Assembly (NCBI RefSeq): GCF_900129755.1
Contig: NZ_FQWT01000001.1
Span: 744,001 to 808,000 of the forward strand
Direction: 5' to 3'
DNA from: Chryseobacterium oranimense
GTDB lineage: Bacteria > Bacteroidota > Bacteroidia > Flavobacteriales > Weeksellaceae
DNA length: 64,000 nt
In this document: positions 1-9,859 of the stretch, piece by piece
Numbering within the stretch: position 1 is the stretch's first letter
How the letters are laid out: every line of letters begins with the position of its first letter
The notes under the pieces: model-generated
What the model was told of the DNA's origin: nothing
Seen by the model: only the letters and a program-made list of their open reading frames with translations
Database searches by the model: none
Made by a program: the position numbers and the translations under genes

Positions 1-1038
1 TAACAATGACTGCCACAAATCTGTTTTTTTCGGATCAATATAAAGTGATTTACTAACAAGATAAGTGAGACGTTGGATACTGTAATATTGGTAGTAAATA
101 TCTTTAAGTTTCTTTTCACTCTCTGTAAGATTTTCTTTATAAATAAGATTTCGTTCTTCTATGACTAAAAGAAACAAGATACGATACACTGAACGCAAGA
201 TATGCAGATAATATTCTTTTGCAGATAATTTTTCTTCTTCAATAGCATTTCTCAGTTCAAAATTTTCTGGCTGCGAAAGTAATCCGTTTGCTAAAGCTAT
301 TATAGACTGTTCTACGGCTAAACTTAATCGCTCGCGAATACGAGACCCAGACGCTAAGGCTTCATTATGATAAAATTCTAGGATGGAATCTTTTCCATCT
401 TCTTTTTTATCACTAATACGAGATGAGTGAAGTAATCGATAAAAAATTGCAAACTCTGCATAATGCCCTTCTTCCATCATTTGCTCAAGATTGAATTCAA
501 GATAACTTAATCTTGAAAGCCTTGTGGCATCACGGAGTACACGGAAATGGTTCCCATTGGTTACAAACCCATAAATATGTTCGGTAGAATTGATATATTC
601 CTGGATTAATGAATGTGGTGAAAGTCTTGGTCCATTTTCTGCCTTTTTATCCATGGATTGCTCACTACCAACAATATGTATTGGGAAGTCATCTTTATTA
701 GAGGCTCTATAAGATACAGCAAAAGATTTTCCGTTAACAATTTCTGCATTAGAAAGGGAGACTTGATATCCTAAAAGGTTAAGAAGAGGGACAATCCAAT
801 ATTTTCGTGTCTCTGAAATTCCTTTATCTGTCCCAGAAAAAGCATTCTTTTTTTGTTTAAAAATTTGCCAATGAGTATTTAGCAAGCTCCAGGCATTGCT
901 TATTTCATCTCGGACCTGTTCATTTGGCTTTAAACCAAAATCTTGTGGTTTTTGGAAGCTGATATCATCCTGGCGTATTTTTTCCAGGATTTCACTTGTG
1001 AATATATTTCCTTGTATATTTATTGTTGTTAGTTTCAT
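1..1038 (-). CDS. Eco57I-type DNA methyltransferase, N-terminal part (runs off left edge)
   Basis: The reading frame is open from the ATG at 1036-1038 to the window edge, so 346 residues are visible and the rest lies outside. The visible part has the N-terminal helical region typical of Eco57I-like type IIG or DISARM adenine methylases: a segment resembling ETRKYWIVPLL, then GFVTNGNHFRVLRD, then a long helical stretch with LFLLVIEERNL and YYSIQRL. The SAM-binding and NPPY motifs would lie further downstream and cannot be checked here. The gene starts 3 nt after the stop of the SNF2 helicase, so the two are almost certainly co-transcribed. By family knowledge it would modify host DNA at adenine; by context it would be the modification or targeting arm of the defence operon. 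Confidence 0.68.
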   Translation of the reverse strand, partial: MKLTTINIQGNIFTSEILEKIRQDDISFQKPQDFGLKPNEQVRDEISNAWSLLNTHWQIFKQKKNAFSGTDKGISETRKYWIVPLLNLLGYQVSLSNAEIVNGKSFAVSYRASNKDDFPIHIVGSEQSMDKKAENGPRLSPHSLIQEYINSTEHIYGFVTNGNHFRVLRDATRLSRLSYLEFNLEQMMEEGHYAEFAIFYRLLHSSRISDKKEDGKDSILEFYHNEALASGSRIRERLSLAVEQSIIALANGLLSQPENFELRNAIEEEKLSAKEYYLHILRSVYRILFLLVIEERNLIYKENLTESEKKLKDIYYQYYSIQRLTYLVSKSLYIDPKKTDLWQSLL

Positions 1039-1041
1039 GGT

Positions 1042-3879
1042 TTAGAAAAGTGCTTTAGGTTTTGGCAAGAGGATGTATACTCCCATAACATCAGGAGGTA
1101 ATACTGGAGTAGATTTTTCATAGCTTCGTCCCCCAATTAATGTTTTGAATCTGCCATGTGCTTCTACCAATTTATCTGCACGTTGAGTTGCTAGTTCTAT
1201 AAACGCATCTTTCTTAGTCTCAAAAGACTTTAATTCTACATTTAAAAGTTGTTGCTGCTGTTCCAATGCCATATTGCTCAAAGGTATTGCGTTATTCAAT
1301 AAATGTTGAGCTTTTGTAAAGTCTACAGGCTGTAAACCTTCTGAATTCTCAGTATATCCCCACAAATACATTTCTTCAGCTACTGATTCATTTTTAGAAC
1401 GTACTTCTTTTACAACATTTCTCACTCTAAACATGACCAGAGTTGTTTTACTTTCAACACTGTCAGTTTGGATTACACTTGTTCTTGCTAAACCATAAGG
1501 ATTGCCTTGTTCTTCAAAAGCATTACTTATAATATAATGGCAAAGTTGTTCTACAAAGCGATGATTTCTTCCTATATATTGATAATTCTTAGGAGTAGGT
1601 GAAGTAAAGGCAATCCGAGTTTCTGTTTTGCCTTTCAACTGTTCTGTTTTAGACAATAGAGCAACTTGTAAGTGTTTTGGAAGATTTGTTGTTTGTACTT
1701 TATATCCTTCCAAATCAGTTGTAACTGACGCTCCTAATGCTTGTAACGCAAATACTGAAAAATTCTCTACAATCTCAGGATCTCCAATGGCTTCATCTAC
1801 TTCTTGTAAATCCTTTTTAATAGCTTCGGCATCTACAGATTCTTGGGCGAAAATTGATCGTAAGTTTTCTCCTCTTTTACGAGCCATTTCTAGTTCATTA
1901 TCAATTCTTATTTTGTCTTCTGCAAATAGTGTTAATTGTTCTGCTTCTGATTCAGTCTTCAAAAGTTTTTGAGTCAATTCAGTCATCAATGACTTATTAT
2001 TTTCTCCAATGGGAATAGTAACACCTATACTTTTTTGAATTTCACGGACTTTACGAATTAAAACTTCCAGAATAAATTTATCCATAGGATTATTTTCACC
2101 ATAAAGCATATAGGTTTTGATCTGTGTAGATGTTTGGCCGAAACGGTCAACACGACCTTCCCTTTGTTCAATTCTATTGGGATTCCAGGGCAAATCATAA
2201 TGTAAAACAGCATTGAAATAATCTTGTAAATTTATTCCCTCACTTAAGCAGTCTGTTGCTATAAGAACTCTTTTATCATGTCCTCCCATTCTTTGAATTT
2301 CTTCCTTACGTTGTTCATCTGCAAGTTCAGAGGTAATAGCCTGTACTAATATATTTTTAGGAAGTGCTTCTTTTAGTTTTTCTTCTACATATTTTGCCGT
2401 AGCAATATAATGACAGAAAATAATTGGCTGGAAGCCTTCTTTTAACCATTTTTTGATAATATCAATAGTATGCTTTATTTTAATATCTGTATCTGTATTT
2501 TCATTCAGATATTCTACACTATTCAATAACTTAGTAAGCCCTTCCAGTTCTTTTGCCTTATAATCAACAGCATTTAATAAGTCTGATCTAGAGAAATCAA
2601 CCCCAAAGTCATTTTCTTCAAATAATGTATATTCTAAGGCTTCAGCTCCGATTTCTATTGTTGTTTCTTCTATAGTCAGCTTTGCTTGTCGTTTCTCTAA
2701 CATTTCTTTAGCCATTACCGGACTTGACATGGCTCCTTTAATTAGGGCAATTGCAGCCCAAGAACGGAGAAGTCTAGTGTTCTCATTATCTGTTTCTACA
2801 TCTGAAATTCCCCTTGCAAAAGCTACAATTTCATTATAGAAAGCTTTTGTTTCTTCTGAAAGTGTAAAGCCAATTTCTTTAGAATCTCTTTCGGGAAATA
2901 AAGTATCTTCATTTAGCCATCTCCGAATATTTTCACGCTTTCGCTGTATAAAATATTGGGCAATTTTTCTTCTGTCCGCTTGTTCAAGCCTTTCAAAATT
3001 CAGATTTTGGAAATTAGGGTTTAATAAACCTAACAATGAAAGAAATTCTTCATCCTTACCACTGTGAGGTGTAGCAGTAAGTAAAATAAGGTGACGATTT
3101 TGATTTACAGCAACATCATAAACCAAATTATAGCGTTGCTGTTGATTCTTTGAAGAAGCACCTTTGGGAAGAGTACAAGTATGGGCTTCATCTACAATGA
3201 CTAATTCAGGACAGTCATGTAAGAAAATACTTCTACGCTTATCAGTTTTGATATAGTCAACTGAAATTACCTGATATGGAATATGGTAGAATACTGAATG
3301 ATCATCAGCTACCATACGATCTAATCTTGATGCTGTACTGGAACGAATAATCTCAGCATCAATATCTAATTTATCTTTCAATTCTTGCTGCCATTGTTCG
3401 CACAAATGTGGTGGACATATAACGGCAAATTTTTTAATTTCTCCTCTTTCAATAAGTTCTTTGATGATCAATAAAGCTTCTATCGTTTTTCCAATACCCA
3501 CATCATCAGCAATCAATAATCGGGTAATATCCTGTTTCAATGCCATTACTAATGGAACGACCTGATAAGACCTTGGTCTAAAAGATAGTTTTCCCATACT
3601 TCTGAATGGCCCCGCTGCATTTCTTAAAGAAAGTCTTGATGCATTATAAAGTAATTTTGCAGTCTCAAAGTTTCCGATTTGAGTGGAAGTAGGTTCTTTA
3701 AAAGTCGCTTTTTCTATAGCTTCAATATCTTTTGCTAAGGGTAAAAAAATACCTGTAGTTTCTTCATCAGACCCACCAAGAGGTTTTACCAGTATAATCT
3801 GATCTTCATTAGAGGGAAGAACCATCCAATCCCGGTTACGGTATTTGATTAAATTTCCCGGATTATATTTGTTATTCAT
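1042..3879 (-). CDS. SNF2-family helicase, DrmD-like
   Basis: This 945-aa protein has an N-terminal beta-rich segment (RDWMVLP, then LVKPLGGSDEE) that resembles the start of DrmD, the SNF2 helicase of class 1 DISARM. Walker A (DDVGIGKT) is near residue 123, the DEAH-type Walker B (IVDEAHT) near 228, and motif III (LLTATPH) near 269. The C-terminal RecA lobe carries EGRVDRFGQ near 578. A coiled, charged region and a mixed C-terminal domain follow. SNF2 ATPases translocate on double-stranded DNA. It lies 21 nt downstream of the large helicase and 3 nt upstream of the methylase. The pairing of DrmD-like and Eco57I-type methylase genes is typical of class 1 DISARM. The fold is certain from motifs; the DrmD name is from resemblance only. 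Confidence 0.8.
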   Translation of the reverse strand: MNNKYNPGNLIKYRNRDWMVLPSNEDQIILVKPLGGSDEETTGIFLPLAKDIEAIEKATFKEPTSTQIGNFETAKLLYNASRLSLRNAAGPFRSMGKLSFRPRSYQVVPLVMALKQDITRLLIADDVGIGKTIEALLIIKELIERGEIKKFAVICPPHLCEQWQQELKDKLDIDAEIIRSSTASRLDRMVADDHSVFYHIPYQVISVDYIKTDKRRSIFLHDCPELVIVDEAHTCTLPKGASSKNQQQRYNLVYDVAVNQNRHLILLTATPHSGKDEEFLSLLGLLNPNFQNLNFERLEQADRRKIAQYFIQRKRENIRRWLNEDTLFPERDSKEIGFTLSEETKAFYNEIVAFARGISDVETDNENTRLLRSWAAIALIKGAMSSPVMAKEMLEKRQAKLTIEETTIEIGAEALEYTLFEENDFGVDFSRSDLLNAVDYKAKELEGLTKLLNSVEYLNENTDTDIKIKHTIDIIKKWLKEGFQPIIFCHYIATAKYVEEKLKEALPKNILVQAITSELADEQRKEEIQRMGGHDKRVLIATDCLSEGINLQDYFNAVLHYDLPWNPNRIEQREGRVDRFGQTSTQIKTYMLYGENNPMDKFILEVLIRKVREIQKSIGVTIPIGENNKSLMTELTQKLLKTESEAEQLTLFAEDKIRIDNELEMARKRGENLRSIFAQESVDAEAIKKDLQEVDEAIGDPEIVENFSVFALQALGASVTTDLEGYKVQTTNLPKHLQVALLSKTEQLKGKTETRIAFTSPTPKNYQYIGRNHRFVEQLCHYIISNAFEEQGNPYGLARTSVIQTDSVESKTTLVMFRVRNVVKEVRSKNESVAEEMYLWGYTENSEGLQPVDFTKAQHLLNNAIPLSNMALEQQQQLLNVELKSFETKKDAFIELATQRADKLVEAHGRFKTLIGGRSYEKSTPVLPPDVMGVYILLPKPKALF

Positions 3880-3900
3880 TGTTTTCTTGCGTATTACTTA

Positions 3901-6900
3901 CTATTGTACTTTTCTGAAAATATCTTTCCGTCTTTCCATCAATTCTTCCAAAGGCTCTGTATGATGCCATCGGATAACATCGTGTGCACCCTCTTTTAGT
4001 ATCTGATCAATCATTTCATCACGTTTTTTTACTTTGTGAAGATCATGAATAGTACCATCACAGAAAATCAATGTGAATCCAAAATTATTTTTAAATACAA
4101 AGTCTGCATTAATGTAGTAATTATCTAAATTTACTTGTGCTTTATCAGGAAGTGTATATCCATTTTCATAAAGATACTTTATAAATTTAAATTCAGTACT
4201 ACTATTTTTATCATAGGCATTTAATAAATATTGATATTGTTCTTCTCTATCATTTTCACCACCTTGTATTAATTCAATTTCACAATCCATCAAATACTCT
4301 AAGACATCTTTAATAATATAGCGACTAAGTTGTTTATGATAAATCTGGTTATAATAACTTAATAGATCTTGATAGGTTGCATGAGGAAGGTCCTTACCTT
4401 TATCAGTCTCTTCTCTGGTTTCTGGATCAAAATGAAGTATTTCATAACTGGCCTTAAACCACTCTTTCATTTTTATAGGTTCGGAAATTAACTGCGATAA
4501 AATACCAAGGGATCCTTCTGATGCCTCATGAATAAGAATATTGGGTTTTTCCCTATCTCCCATAGTGCTAACTGCTATCTCATTTTCTTCTACAAGAAAC
4601 AATTTTTCTATTCCTCTTTTAAGTGCATAACTTAAGGAAATAACCTGATCTGGGCTTGTTCCAATATTACCGAGTGGCTGAATGTAAAGGATATCTGCAG
4701 TTTCTTTTGTGTAAAGCATTACATCTCTGGAATTTTGCTGCAATTCTTGATTATTATTTAAGTTACGTTCTTGTACCCAAACTCCATTTCTTTGGTCAAT
4801 TGTAAACCCCTCTTTTTTAGATCTTCTGGCTTTTTTATTAACCTTAATAAGATTTGCTGTTTTGCTAAAATATAATTGTAGAAGTTTTTCACCTCCTTTT
4901 TTTAAAACAACTGATTTTGCATTCTCAACTCCATGAGGAAAATTAAAGTAAGAAAAAATATCATACCCTGAGCGATTTCTTTCTTCTTCAATGCACGATA
5001 TTTTTTCTGATGGTATGCCTTCGCATTCAGAGAAATCTAAAACATTGGTATACATTTCAATAGCATCACCTTTTAACTGACTTTTACTGATAGGGTCGAT
5101 ATTAGCTATTTTAATATCATCGTTGAGATAAGCATAGCCTGTTTTATTAGATACAAGAATTTGTTCAGTAGCATTTTCGATGTCTGGCACAATCATCCTG
5201 TTGATTTTAAATTTACTACCTGAATGATAAACCATATTAGCTGGTCCGAATTCAGCTAAGGCTAATGAACGTGGTCGTGAAAGTACTTCAACATCATCAC
5301 GATAACTTTTACCTAATATTGCTCTAACAGGAAGACGAGTGAAATTGTAGCCAGGCAAAAATCCTTCAGCAGCTAAATACCTAAATATATAAAATTCTGA
5401 ATTGGTTGAGTTCTGTCGTTCTTCATTTTTTAGCAAAGCAATTTGTTTTCTTGCAAATCGTTCTTGTTTCGCTGCTTCTCTCTTTTCTGTACTATCTGCT
5501 TTATAAGTGTGATTATCGAGGATTGCTTGTGCTTTATTTCTAAGAGTACATGCACTTTTAAACATTCTAATCCACCGTGTGAATGACTCTTCAAATAGAG
5601 TTGGAAATTTTTCTATTCTGTTTAATATCCATTGTTGAGTAAACCAATTGGTTTTATTAAGCTCAGGTAATAAAGAATAAGCTATTTTTTCAAATTCTAC
5701 TGCAAAGCTATTTTTTGAATTAGAAATTGAATGTTTTATACTATTTAAAATATTATGTTGGACAATTACATTTGTTTCATTTGATAAATCTAATACTTCA
5801 GCGACAGAAGTTTTTAATTCTTCTATCTCAAGTTTCATCAGAAGAAAGGCATTTAAATGAGTTACTATCAATTCTTCATTAATAAGATCAATTCTTGGAG
5901 GTTGAACTACACCTGAAACCATTTCTGCAGAATTCTTAAAGTAGTTTACATCATGTGGTGACATTGTAGAGCAATAAGTAAAAACTAATGCTGTTTGTCC
6001 CCCTCTTCCTGCTCGTCCGCTTCTTTGTGCATAATTGGCTGCATTAGGAGGGACATTTCTCATATGTACAATATTTAAATTAGCTATATCTATACCTAAT
6101 TCCATTGTGGGAGAACAATATAATGCTGATATTTCTCCTTTTCTGAATTGGATTTCTCTCTCAATTCTTTGCATAGCATTAATTTGACCTGTATGTTCTT
6201 TTGCTATTAACTCTTTCTGAAATTTTGTAAAATCTGTTTTGTACAAATTTTGAAAATACCCGTTTGGAGTTAACTGAGGAAGTTCTACTTGAAAGTTGAA
6301 TCGTGTATTATCCAGTTTCACAGTTTTTTCATTACCTTTTGTCCATAATAATTGGTCTGCCCTTAGTTTATAATAGTATAAATCGGTATCTTTTTTATCC
6401 TGTTCAGCAGTGAGGAAGTTTGTGCCAGTAAGTAGTGTAAGCAAATTTTGAATAAATTCCCGATACTGATCTCCCTTTAATTTCTGGGAACCTGATTCAA
6501 CACTACATCGATTAATATATTTTCCTAAATTAGATCGAAGCCCTATTGACACTAGATATTTCCCTTTTGGTCTTTGAGAAGGAATTGTAATAACAATTTC
6601 GGCAGGCTTATCTAAATTTTCATTATAATCAAGAGACCATAATGAATCAGAAGATAGCCTATCTCGCATCAAGTCTTCTATATTAGCTATTTCTTTAAAG
6701 AATTTATGATCAAGAGCAAAATTAGTTCTAAAATAATCAAGTATATTTCTTAAAAACTCTTTTCTATATTCTTTAGATTGATATCTCAGGAAATCAAGAG
6801 CTTCAAAACGATCATCCAATCCTGAAAGTTTATCCAAGTTTTTATAATTTATATCTAAAAGTGCTACCTGTTCTAGGTTAGGCAATGTATATCGCCATCC

Positions 6901-9129
6901 TCGTTTCAAATCTTGAAATATTCTATATTTTAAATAGTTTTTTAGAGCTTCTATATTTCTATCATCTGGAAAATCCTCATCTTGTGAAGGATATACTGCA
7001 TAATCTCTTTCTCTTAGTTTTAATATTTTGAATAATGATTCAGCTATTTCATGTATTTCAAGAGGAGTTTCGTTTTTTTCTAAAGCCATGTAAAGCGCCG
7101 ATCTTAAACGTATAGTAGTATAAAAATCATTAAAATGTCCTGACTGTAAGGATGCATCTTGCCTATTATCTGTAAAGCTCAGAAGTTTTTGATCCTGTAA
7201 CTTTTCTTGATCTTGAAGACTATTAATTATGGCGTAAGAAATTACTGAAGTCGCCGTACTTCTACCTTCAGATCCTAATCTGGAAAGTTTAGTGAATTCA
7301 TTTACTTTACTATCTTCATAAATAATTTGAGCTGTTGGGTCAATTCTTAGTTTTGCAGGAATAAAATAGCCTTTAATAGGAAATTTTGGCTCAAAGGAAA
7401 ATTGCCCCTCACTATTAAAATATATTACATGGGGCATTAACATTTGATAATAAGGAAGTAGAGCCGTGCCTTGCTTGTTCCACCACTCAGGAGGTACTAA
7501 ATCATTAAAATTATTGTTCCAAAAATCTTCACCTTCGTCTAATATTATGTATCCAAACTTAAAGTCCTCCAAGTCTGGGTTTTTCTCGTTAATCTCAGTT
7601 CTTTTCTTATTAATAAATTCCTTATCAGGAGTGGCCGGTATAAGTTCGTTTTGAAGAAGGTCCAATTCTACGCACAAAAACTCATACCCGGAATAACGAG
7701 AGAAAAGTAATGGATACAATTTTTTTTCTTTATCATTTATTTTCAGATAGAGTTCATCTGAAGAAACGATTTGCCGTGTATCTCTTGGTTCTAATGTTAC
7801 TGAAATGGACCCGGTTTGAGAGATAAATTGATGAAAACGGAATGGCAAAAAGGATTGACGTTTTCCATTTTTTCTACTTTCTTCATTAATTCTTTCTGCC
7901 CACCTTAAAAGATCATTTAAGCTCTTTTTAATATCATCCGTAGATAAAGAAGTTTCCTTATGTATTAATTCTACTATATTGTCTATATTTCTTGGTATAC
8001 CTCTCTCTAATACTCCATGATTAGATTTTAAAGCAATATGCATTTCCAGCCAATTAGCTAGATCATTTTCTTTAAAATCCTCTTCAGTACCATTTGGGTT
8101 AATACCATTGCGTATAACACTAGCTAATTCAAATGGGTTTATTTCTTTGGCAGAAGTGCAGGGTTCAAGATATTCATTGATAATATCACCAATTGAAAAC
8201 TCTTTACCAAATATTTGGGTAGCTACTTCTGCTACTTTTTTCTTTTTTTCTTCCGGTGTACCTTGCGAAGCCATAGTTGCAGAAGTCCCAATAAAAATTA
8301 AATCATTTTTTGCGAGTGCTTGAACTCTACGATTTAATAGGCTTACATCCGCACCTTGTCTTCCTCTATAAGTATGTAATTCATCATAAACAACATACTT
8401 AAGATGTTTCTCTATAGATTTTCTTAACCAATCTTCAGAGTATCTGGTCATTATTAATTCCAGCATCATATAATTGGTCAAAATAATATCCGGTGTGGTA
8501 TTTTTTACCTGATCTCTTTCATTTCCAGATTCTTGACCAGTATATTTTGCAAATGTAATAGGAAACCTTTCTGTTGTTAAACTTTCTAATTTTTCTATAA
8601 TTTCATCCAAGGTTTTATTTTTCTTTTCAACTTCAGTAAGGGGTACAAACTGCTCTAAATAGTTGATCTTGTATTTTTTTATTTCTTCTTCTTGAGAATT
8701 GATTAAAGCATTCATTGGATATACCAATATTGCTTTAACACCCTCTTTTTTTGATTCTCTTTTAAAAAGATCGTTAAAAATAGTAGCTAAAAAAGTTAAG
8801 GATTTACCTGAGCCTGTACCTGAAGTAACTATAAATCCTTTGTCCTGAACACCAATTTTAATCGCTTCAATCTGATGACGATACAATCTATACGATCCAA
8901 AAGCTTTTGGTAAGCTTTGATGTATTATATTTTCTTGGATTAACTCATCAAGTGATTGACCTCTTTCAAATGAAGGATTGAATTGAATAAGAGGCTCCGG
9001 GATAATATTATTAGCTAATGTAGAATTATTAACAAAGTCTGAGATTCGTTGGTCTTTAATATTAATAAATGATTGTAAATATGATTTATAATCATTTATT
9101 ACTTGTTCATGAGTTTTAAAAGCATCCAT
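3901..9129 (-). CDS. Giant DEAD/DEAH helicase with DUF1998-like region and nuclease-like C-terminus
   Basis: At 1742 aa this is the first gene of the operon. Walker A (TSGTGSGKS) is at about residues 102-110, the DELH box at 249-252 followed by TYRGRQGADV, and motif III (GTSATMAS) near 281. Motif VI (QRSGRAGRGG) is near 1036. This is the MrfA/YprA/DrmA type of superfamily 2 helicase. Around 1530-1610 the sequence follows the DUF1998 pattern: EGSLGIL, then a YNQIYHKQLSRY segment. The cysteines expected for zinc binding are absent there. The last 90 residues contain ADFVF and FCDGTIHD followed by VIRWHH, similar to Vsr/DUF559-type nuclease folds. It could be a fused DrmA-DrmB or a DruE relative. 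Helicase activity is well supported; the defence role comes from context, and the nuclease is inference. Confidence 0.75.
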   Translation of the reverse strand: MDAFKTHEQVINDYKSYLQSFINIKDQRISDFVNNSTLANNIIPEPLIQFNPSFERGQSLDELIQENIIHQSLPKAFGSYRLYRHQIEAIKIGVQDKGFIVTSGTGSGKSLTFLATIFNDLFKRESKKEGVKAILVYPMNALINSQEEEIKKYKINYLEQFVPLTEVEKKNKTLDEIIEKLESLTTERFPITFAKYTGQESGNERDQVKNTTPDIILTNYMMLELIMTRYSEDWLRKSIEKHLKYVVYDELHTYRGRQGADVSLLNRRVQALAKNDLIFIGTSATMASQGTPEEKKKKVAEVATQIFGKEFSIGDIINEYLEPCTSAKEINPFELASVIRNGINPNGTEEDFKENDLANWLEMHIALKSNHGVLERGIPRNIDNIVELIHKETSLSTDDIKKSLNDLLRWAERINEESRKNGKRQSFLPFRFHQFISQTGSISVTLEPRDTRQIVSSDELYLKINDKEKKLYPLLFSRYSGYEFLCVELDLLQNELIPATPDKEFINKKRTEINEKNPDLEDFKFGYIILDEGEDFWNNNFNDLVPPEWWNKQGTALLPYYQMLMPHVIYFNSEGQFSFEPKFPIKGYFIPAKLRIDPTAQIIYEDSKVNEFTKLSRLGSEGRSTATSVISYAIINSLQDQEKLQDQKLLSFTDNRQDASLQSGHFNDFYTTIRLRSALYMALEKNETPLEIHEIAESLFKILKLRERDYAVYPSQDEDFPDDRNIEALKNYLKYRIFQDLKRGWRYTLPNLEQVALLDINYKNLDKLSGLDDRFEALDFLRYQSKEYRKEFLRNILDYFRTNFALDHKFFKEIANIEDLMRDRLSSDSLWSLDYNENLDKPAEIVITIPSQRPKGKYLVSIGLRSNLGKYINRCSVESGSQKLKGDQYREFIQNLLTLLTGTNFLTAEQDKKDTDLYYYKLRADQLLWTKGNEKTVKLDNTRFNFQVELPQLTPNGYFQNLYKTDFTKFQKELIAKEHTGQINAMQRIEREIQFRKGEISALYCSPTMELGIDIANLNIVHMRNVPPNAANYAQRSGRAGRGGQTALVFTYCSTMSPHDVNYFKNSAEMVSGVVQPPRIDLINEELIVTHLNAFLLMKLEIEELKTSVAEVLDLSNETNVIVQHNILNSIKHSISNSKNSFAVEFEKIAYSLLPELNKTNWFTQQWILNRIEKFPTLFEESFTRWIRMFKSACTLRNKAQAILDNHTYKADSTEKREAAKQERFARKQIALLKNEERQNSTNSEFYIFRYLAAEGFLPGYNFTRLPVRAILGKSYRDDVEVLSRPRSLALAEFGPANMVYHSGSKFKINRMIVPDIENATEQILVSNKTGYAYLNDDIKIANIDPISKSQLKGDAIEMYTNVLDFSECEGIPSEKISCIEEERNRSGYDIFSYFNFPHGVENAKSVVLKKGGEKLLQLYFSKTANLIKVNKKARRSKKEGFTIDQRNGVWVQERNLNNNQELQQNSRDVMLYTKETADILYIQPLGNIGTSPDQVISLSYALKRGIEKLFLVEENEIAVSTMGDREKPNILIHEASEGSLGILSQLISEPIKMKEWFKASYEILHFDPETREETDKGKDLPHATYQDLLSYYNQIYHKQLSRYIIKDVLEYLMDCEIELIQGGENDREEQYQYLLNAYDKNSSTEFKFIKYLYENGYTLPDKAQVNLDNYYINADFVFKNNFGFTLIFCDGTIHDLHKVKKRDEMIDQILKEGAHDVIRWHHTEPLEELMERRKDIFRKVQ

Positions 9130-9322
9130 CGTAGATTATCATTTAGTTTTTAGTATAAACTGTAAATATAATCAATGAATCTGAGGAAAAAAAGGTTAAC
9201 CATAAACGATATAATAATCAAGAATTTTTCTATTATTATGTTTTTGTATTTTTAGTTGCTTCTTTAGTTTATATATAATGATACTTTGTATTTCATGAAT
9301 GGAGAGTTTTATTAAAATATTA

Positions 9323-9859
9323 TTAGGAAATAATTTTAACCCTCCTACACATCCACCTCCTCAACCTCCACACCGGCAAATACACAAACACCACAGACAG
9401 CACCCCCGCCAGTACCCCAACCACTACAGCCATTGCCGTAGCATCCAGCTTATAATATTCGGACCAGTTATATTGTGCTAAAAGTAAAACGGACAGCACG
9501 AGCAATCCGGTAATAACTCCGTGCAAAATGCTCAGTTTCGTCATCAGCTTCTTTTTATTAAGCTGCTCATCTACAGTGAACTCAATGGCGCCCTGTTCGG
9601 AAGCAATGATCACCCTGTTGATGATATCGATGGTAAGCACTACCGGTAAAAATATCGCCATGGGTAGCGTCAATCGGGCCAGATTTTGAGTTCCTGAAAA
9701 GAAATGCGTGTATCCCAATTCCTGAAAGCTGGCATAGGCAATAATGAAATTGAAGAATACATTCGGAAGGACATAATAAATCGTCCGCCTGATGAGAAAG
9801 CGTTTCAGGGTGGTTTTCCTGAGTTTTTTAGGATGGGGCGGCTTCAGTTTAAATTTCAT
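9323..9859 (-). CDS. Four-helix membrane protein of the lipid operon
   Basis: A 178-aa protein with a basic N-terminus (many Lys/Arg in the first 26 residues) and about four hydrophobic segments, near residues 27-45, 62-85, 110-130 and 138-163. It ends in an Arg-rich tail (WRLRRWMCRR). No family is recognised. The start ATG overlaps the stop of the upstream acyltransferase in an ATGA arrangement (9856-9859), so it is translationally coupled and is the last gene of the operon. Because it closes an operon for a probable glycolipid, it may hold the acyltransferases at the membrane or help move the product. That role is inference; only the membrane topology and operon membership are visible. Confidence 0.7.
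   Translation of the reverse strand: MKFKLKPPHPKKLRKTTLKRFLIRRTIYYVLPNVFFNFIIAYASFQELGYTHFFSGTQNLARLTLPMAIFLPVVLTIDIINRVIIASEQGAIEFTVDEQLNKKKLMTKLSILHGVITGLLVLSVLLLAQYNWSEYYKLDATAMAVVVGVLAGVLSVVFVYLPVWRLRRWMCRRVKIIS

Noticed and set aside
9299..9481. 60-codon Pro/His-rich frame on the plus strand
   Set aside because: It is the antisense of the four-helix membrane protein, with a composition dictated by that gene.
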